From contig CAZYME010000054.1 in assembly GCA_964648115.1 (NCBI GenBank), forward strand, positions 1 through 5,833: a stretch of 5,833 nucleotides of DNA, written 5' to 3'. Source of the stretch: CAZYME01 sp964648115. Lineage in GTDB: Bacteria; Pseudomonadota; Gammaproteobacteria; Legionellales; Legionellaceae. Shown one piece after another: positions 4,587 to 5,833 of the stretch; the stretch's first letter is position 1; the number at the start of each line of letters is the position of its first letter. Position numbers and translations under genes: made by a program. The notes under the pieces were generated by a model. That model had not been told where the DNA came from and did not search any database. It worked only from the letters and a program-made list of their open reading frames with translations.

Positions 4587-5795
4587 CTAGTCTATTGCCA
4601 AAATATGGCCTAATTTTTCTTGCTTTGTTTTTAAATAAGCACGATTGTCATCAGTTGGCTCGACAGCCAATGATATACGTTCACTTACTGTTATCCCATA
4701 TTGCCTAATTGCTGCGACCTTGGATGGATTATTTGTTAATAATCTAATTACATTCAGACCCATGGATTTTAAGATTTGAAATGCCACTGCATAATCACGA
4801 TTATCCACCGGCAACCCTAGCTGCAGGTTTGCTTCTACGGTGTCATAACCCTGCTCTTGCAAAGCATATGCTTTCAACTTATTTGCAAGACCAATTCCAC
4901 GCCCTTCTTGACGTAGGTATATCAATATCCCACCTTCCTCGCTAATTAACGCCATGGATTGTTTCAATTGAGATCCACAGTCACATTTGCAAGATCCAAA
5001 TATATCGCCTGTAATACACTCGGAGTGAATCCTCACTAAAGGTACTTGATTACTAAATTTCGAAGGCTTGGTTAAAGCAAAATGCTCAGCTTTATCAATC
5101 TGATTACTAAAGACAGTCATAGTAAAATCGCCCTGCTCATGTAAAGGGAGGCGCGAAGTTGCTATTGCTTCCACAAGGTTTTCATTGCGAATGCGGTACT
5201 CAATTAAATCTTTGATCGTTACCATAGGAATATTGTGATGTTTAGAAAAGACTACTAATTCATCACGACGACTCATCGTCCCGTCTTCACTAATGATCTC
5301 ACAAATCACAGCCGCAGGCGTTAAACCCGCAAGCCGCATCAAATCAACACTGCCTTCAGTCTGCCCAGCTCTCTTTAACACCCCACCGGCATTCGCCCGC
5401 AAAGGGAACATATGGCCTGGAGAAATTACATCCTCGGGCCCTGAGTTTGGATCAATTGCAACTTGGACTGTTCGCGCGCGATCGCATGCAGAAATACCAG
5501 TAGATATACCAGATGCAGCCTCAATAGATACGGTAAATGCGGTACCAAATCGAGAACGATTACTGTTTGTCATCATGGGTAAGCCCAATTGAGTAACCAT
5601 GCTATCCGCCATGGGCAAGCAAATCAACCCACGCCCAAATCGTGACATAAAATTTATAGCCTCTGCAGTAGCGTGTTGAGCAGCAATAACAAGATCACCC
5701 TCATTTTCACGATCCTCGTCATCTACCACTATCACCATACGACCCTGTTGGAGCTCGGTGATGGCAAGCTCTATGCTGGCAAAAGGAACTGTCAT
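4587..5795 (-). CDS. ribBA: Bifunctional DHBP synthase / GTP cyclohydrolase II (RibBA), with His-to-Gln at a DHBP-synthase active-site position
   Basis: This fusion normally supplies both riboflavin precursors: DHBP from ribulose-5-phosphate and the pyrimidine from GTP. It is 402 residues, normal for RibBA. The DHBP synthase half (about 1-205) has DDEDRENEGD (25-34), SPGHMFPLRA (125-134) and VICEI with Glu166. The motif usually read as GHTE is GQTE here: Gln145 (codon CAG, 5363-5361) stands at the position of E. coli RibB His153, a conserved metal ligand. The GTP cyclohydrolase II half (about 210-400) looks intact: zinc cysteines Cys260, Cys271 and Cys273 (HSEC; CKCDCG) with an extra Cys269, RQEGRGIGL (295-303), DTVEAN (318-323), DNRDY (331-335) and LLTNNPSK (352-359). 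It is therefore not the RibBX variant, whose RibA half is degenerate. The ATG at 5795 starts at the conserved N-terminus; GAGG lies at 5810-5807. The gene is coupled to ribH. Confidence 0.95.
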   Translation of the reverse strand: MTVPFASIELAITELQQGRMVIVVDDEDRENEGDLVIAAQHATAEAINFMSRFGRGLICLPMADSMVTQLGLPMMTNSNRSRFGTAFTVSIEAASGISTGISACDRARTVQVAIDPNSGPEDVISPGHMFPLRANAGGVLKRAGQTEGSVDLMRLAGLTPAAVICEIISEDGTMSRRDELVVFSKHHNIPMVTIKDLIEYRIRNENLVEAIATSRLPLHEQGDFTMTVFSNQIDKAEHFALTKPSKFSNQVPLVRIHSECITGDIFGSCKCDCGSQLKQSMALISEEGGILIYLRQEGRGIGLANKLKAYALQEQGYDTVEANLQLGLPVDNRDYAVAFQILKSMGLNVIRLLTNNPSKVAAIRQYGITVSERISLAVEPTDDNRAYLKTKQEKLGHILAID

Positions 5796-5833
5796 ATCTT
5801 ATTTAACCTCATTAACCCTAATTGATGCGCTAT

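Noticed and set aside
5792..5833. 3' end of an upstream riboflavin gene (such as ribE or ribD) overlapping or abutting ribBA
   Set aside because: Two minus-strand frames are open here, one ending in TGA overlapping the ribBA ATG as ATGA and one ending in TAA 3 nt before it. About 40 bases are too few to decide whether either is coding or to recognise a product.

Overview
The window reads as ordinary chromosome from a Gram-negative gammaproteobacterium. Evidence for this is the BAM-complex lipoprotein BamD, the Kdo-8-phosphate synthase KdsA (lipopolysaccharide core), and RibBA/RibH and PyrG proteins of proteobacterial type. The moderately AT-rich base composition, the Cys-type (metal-dependent) KdsA with its CVIES and NIKKGQFLAPWEM motifs, and dispersed palindromic intergenic repeats would fit a Legionellales-like lineage (Legionella, Coxiella and relatives). 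That placement is inference from remembered family features, not from a search.

Layout, from right to left because all five protein genes lie on the minus strand. ribBA (5795-4587) and ribH (4577-4104) form a tightly coupled riboflavin operon, and a hairpin plus T-run that incorporates a REP-like repeat follows ribH. Next come an AT-rich promoter region and a structured leader in front of pyrG (CTP synthase, 3810-2155). The 296-bp pyrG-kdsA gap is almost entirely palindromic repeats. kdsA (1858-1034) follows, with its stop codon only 3 nt from the 3' end of a convergent plus-strand tRNA-Ser(UGA) gene (943-1030). The tRNA is divergent from bamD (877-122), and the two share a short upstream region containing a perfect 14-bp dyad. 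The left edge carries part of another dispersed repeat.

Functionally these are housekeeping genes: flavin synthesis (RibBA makes both early precursors and RibH joins them), CTP synthesis, Kdo synthesis (CTP is also needed to activate Kdo, so pyrG and kdsA are metabolically linked), outer-membrane protein assembly, and serine decoding. No phage, defence, toxin or insertion-sequence gene is visible, and I do not see a wholly new system.

The points most worth a second look are: (1) a His-to-Gln change at the DHBP-synthase metal-ligand position of RibBA beside a fully conserved GTP cyclohydrolase II half; (2) a pyrG leader whose C-rich segment can pair with the pyrG Shine-Dalgarno region around two internal hairpins, recalling the CTP-sensing pyrC leader of enterics; (3) repeats placed just past three gene 3' ends in one orientation, one of them built into a terminator; and (4) the very tight convergent tRNA-kdsA junction.
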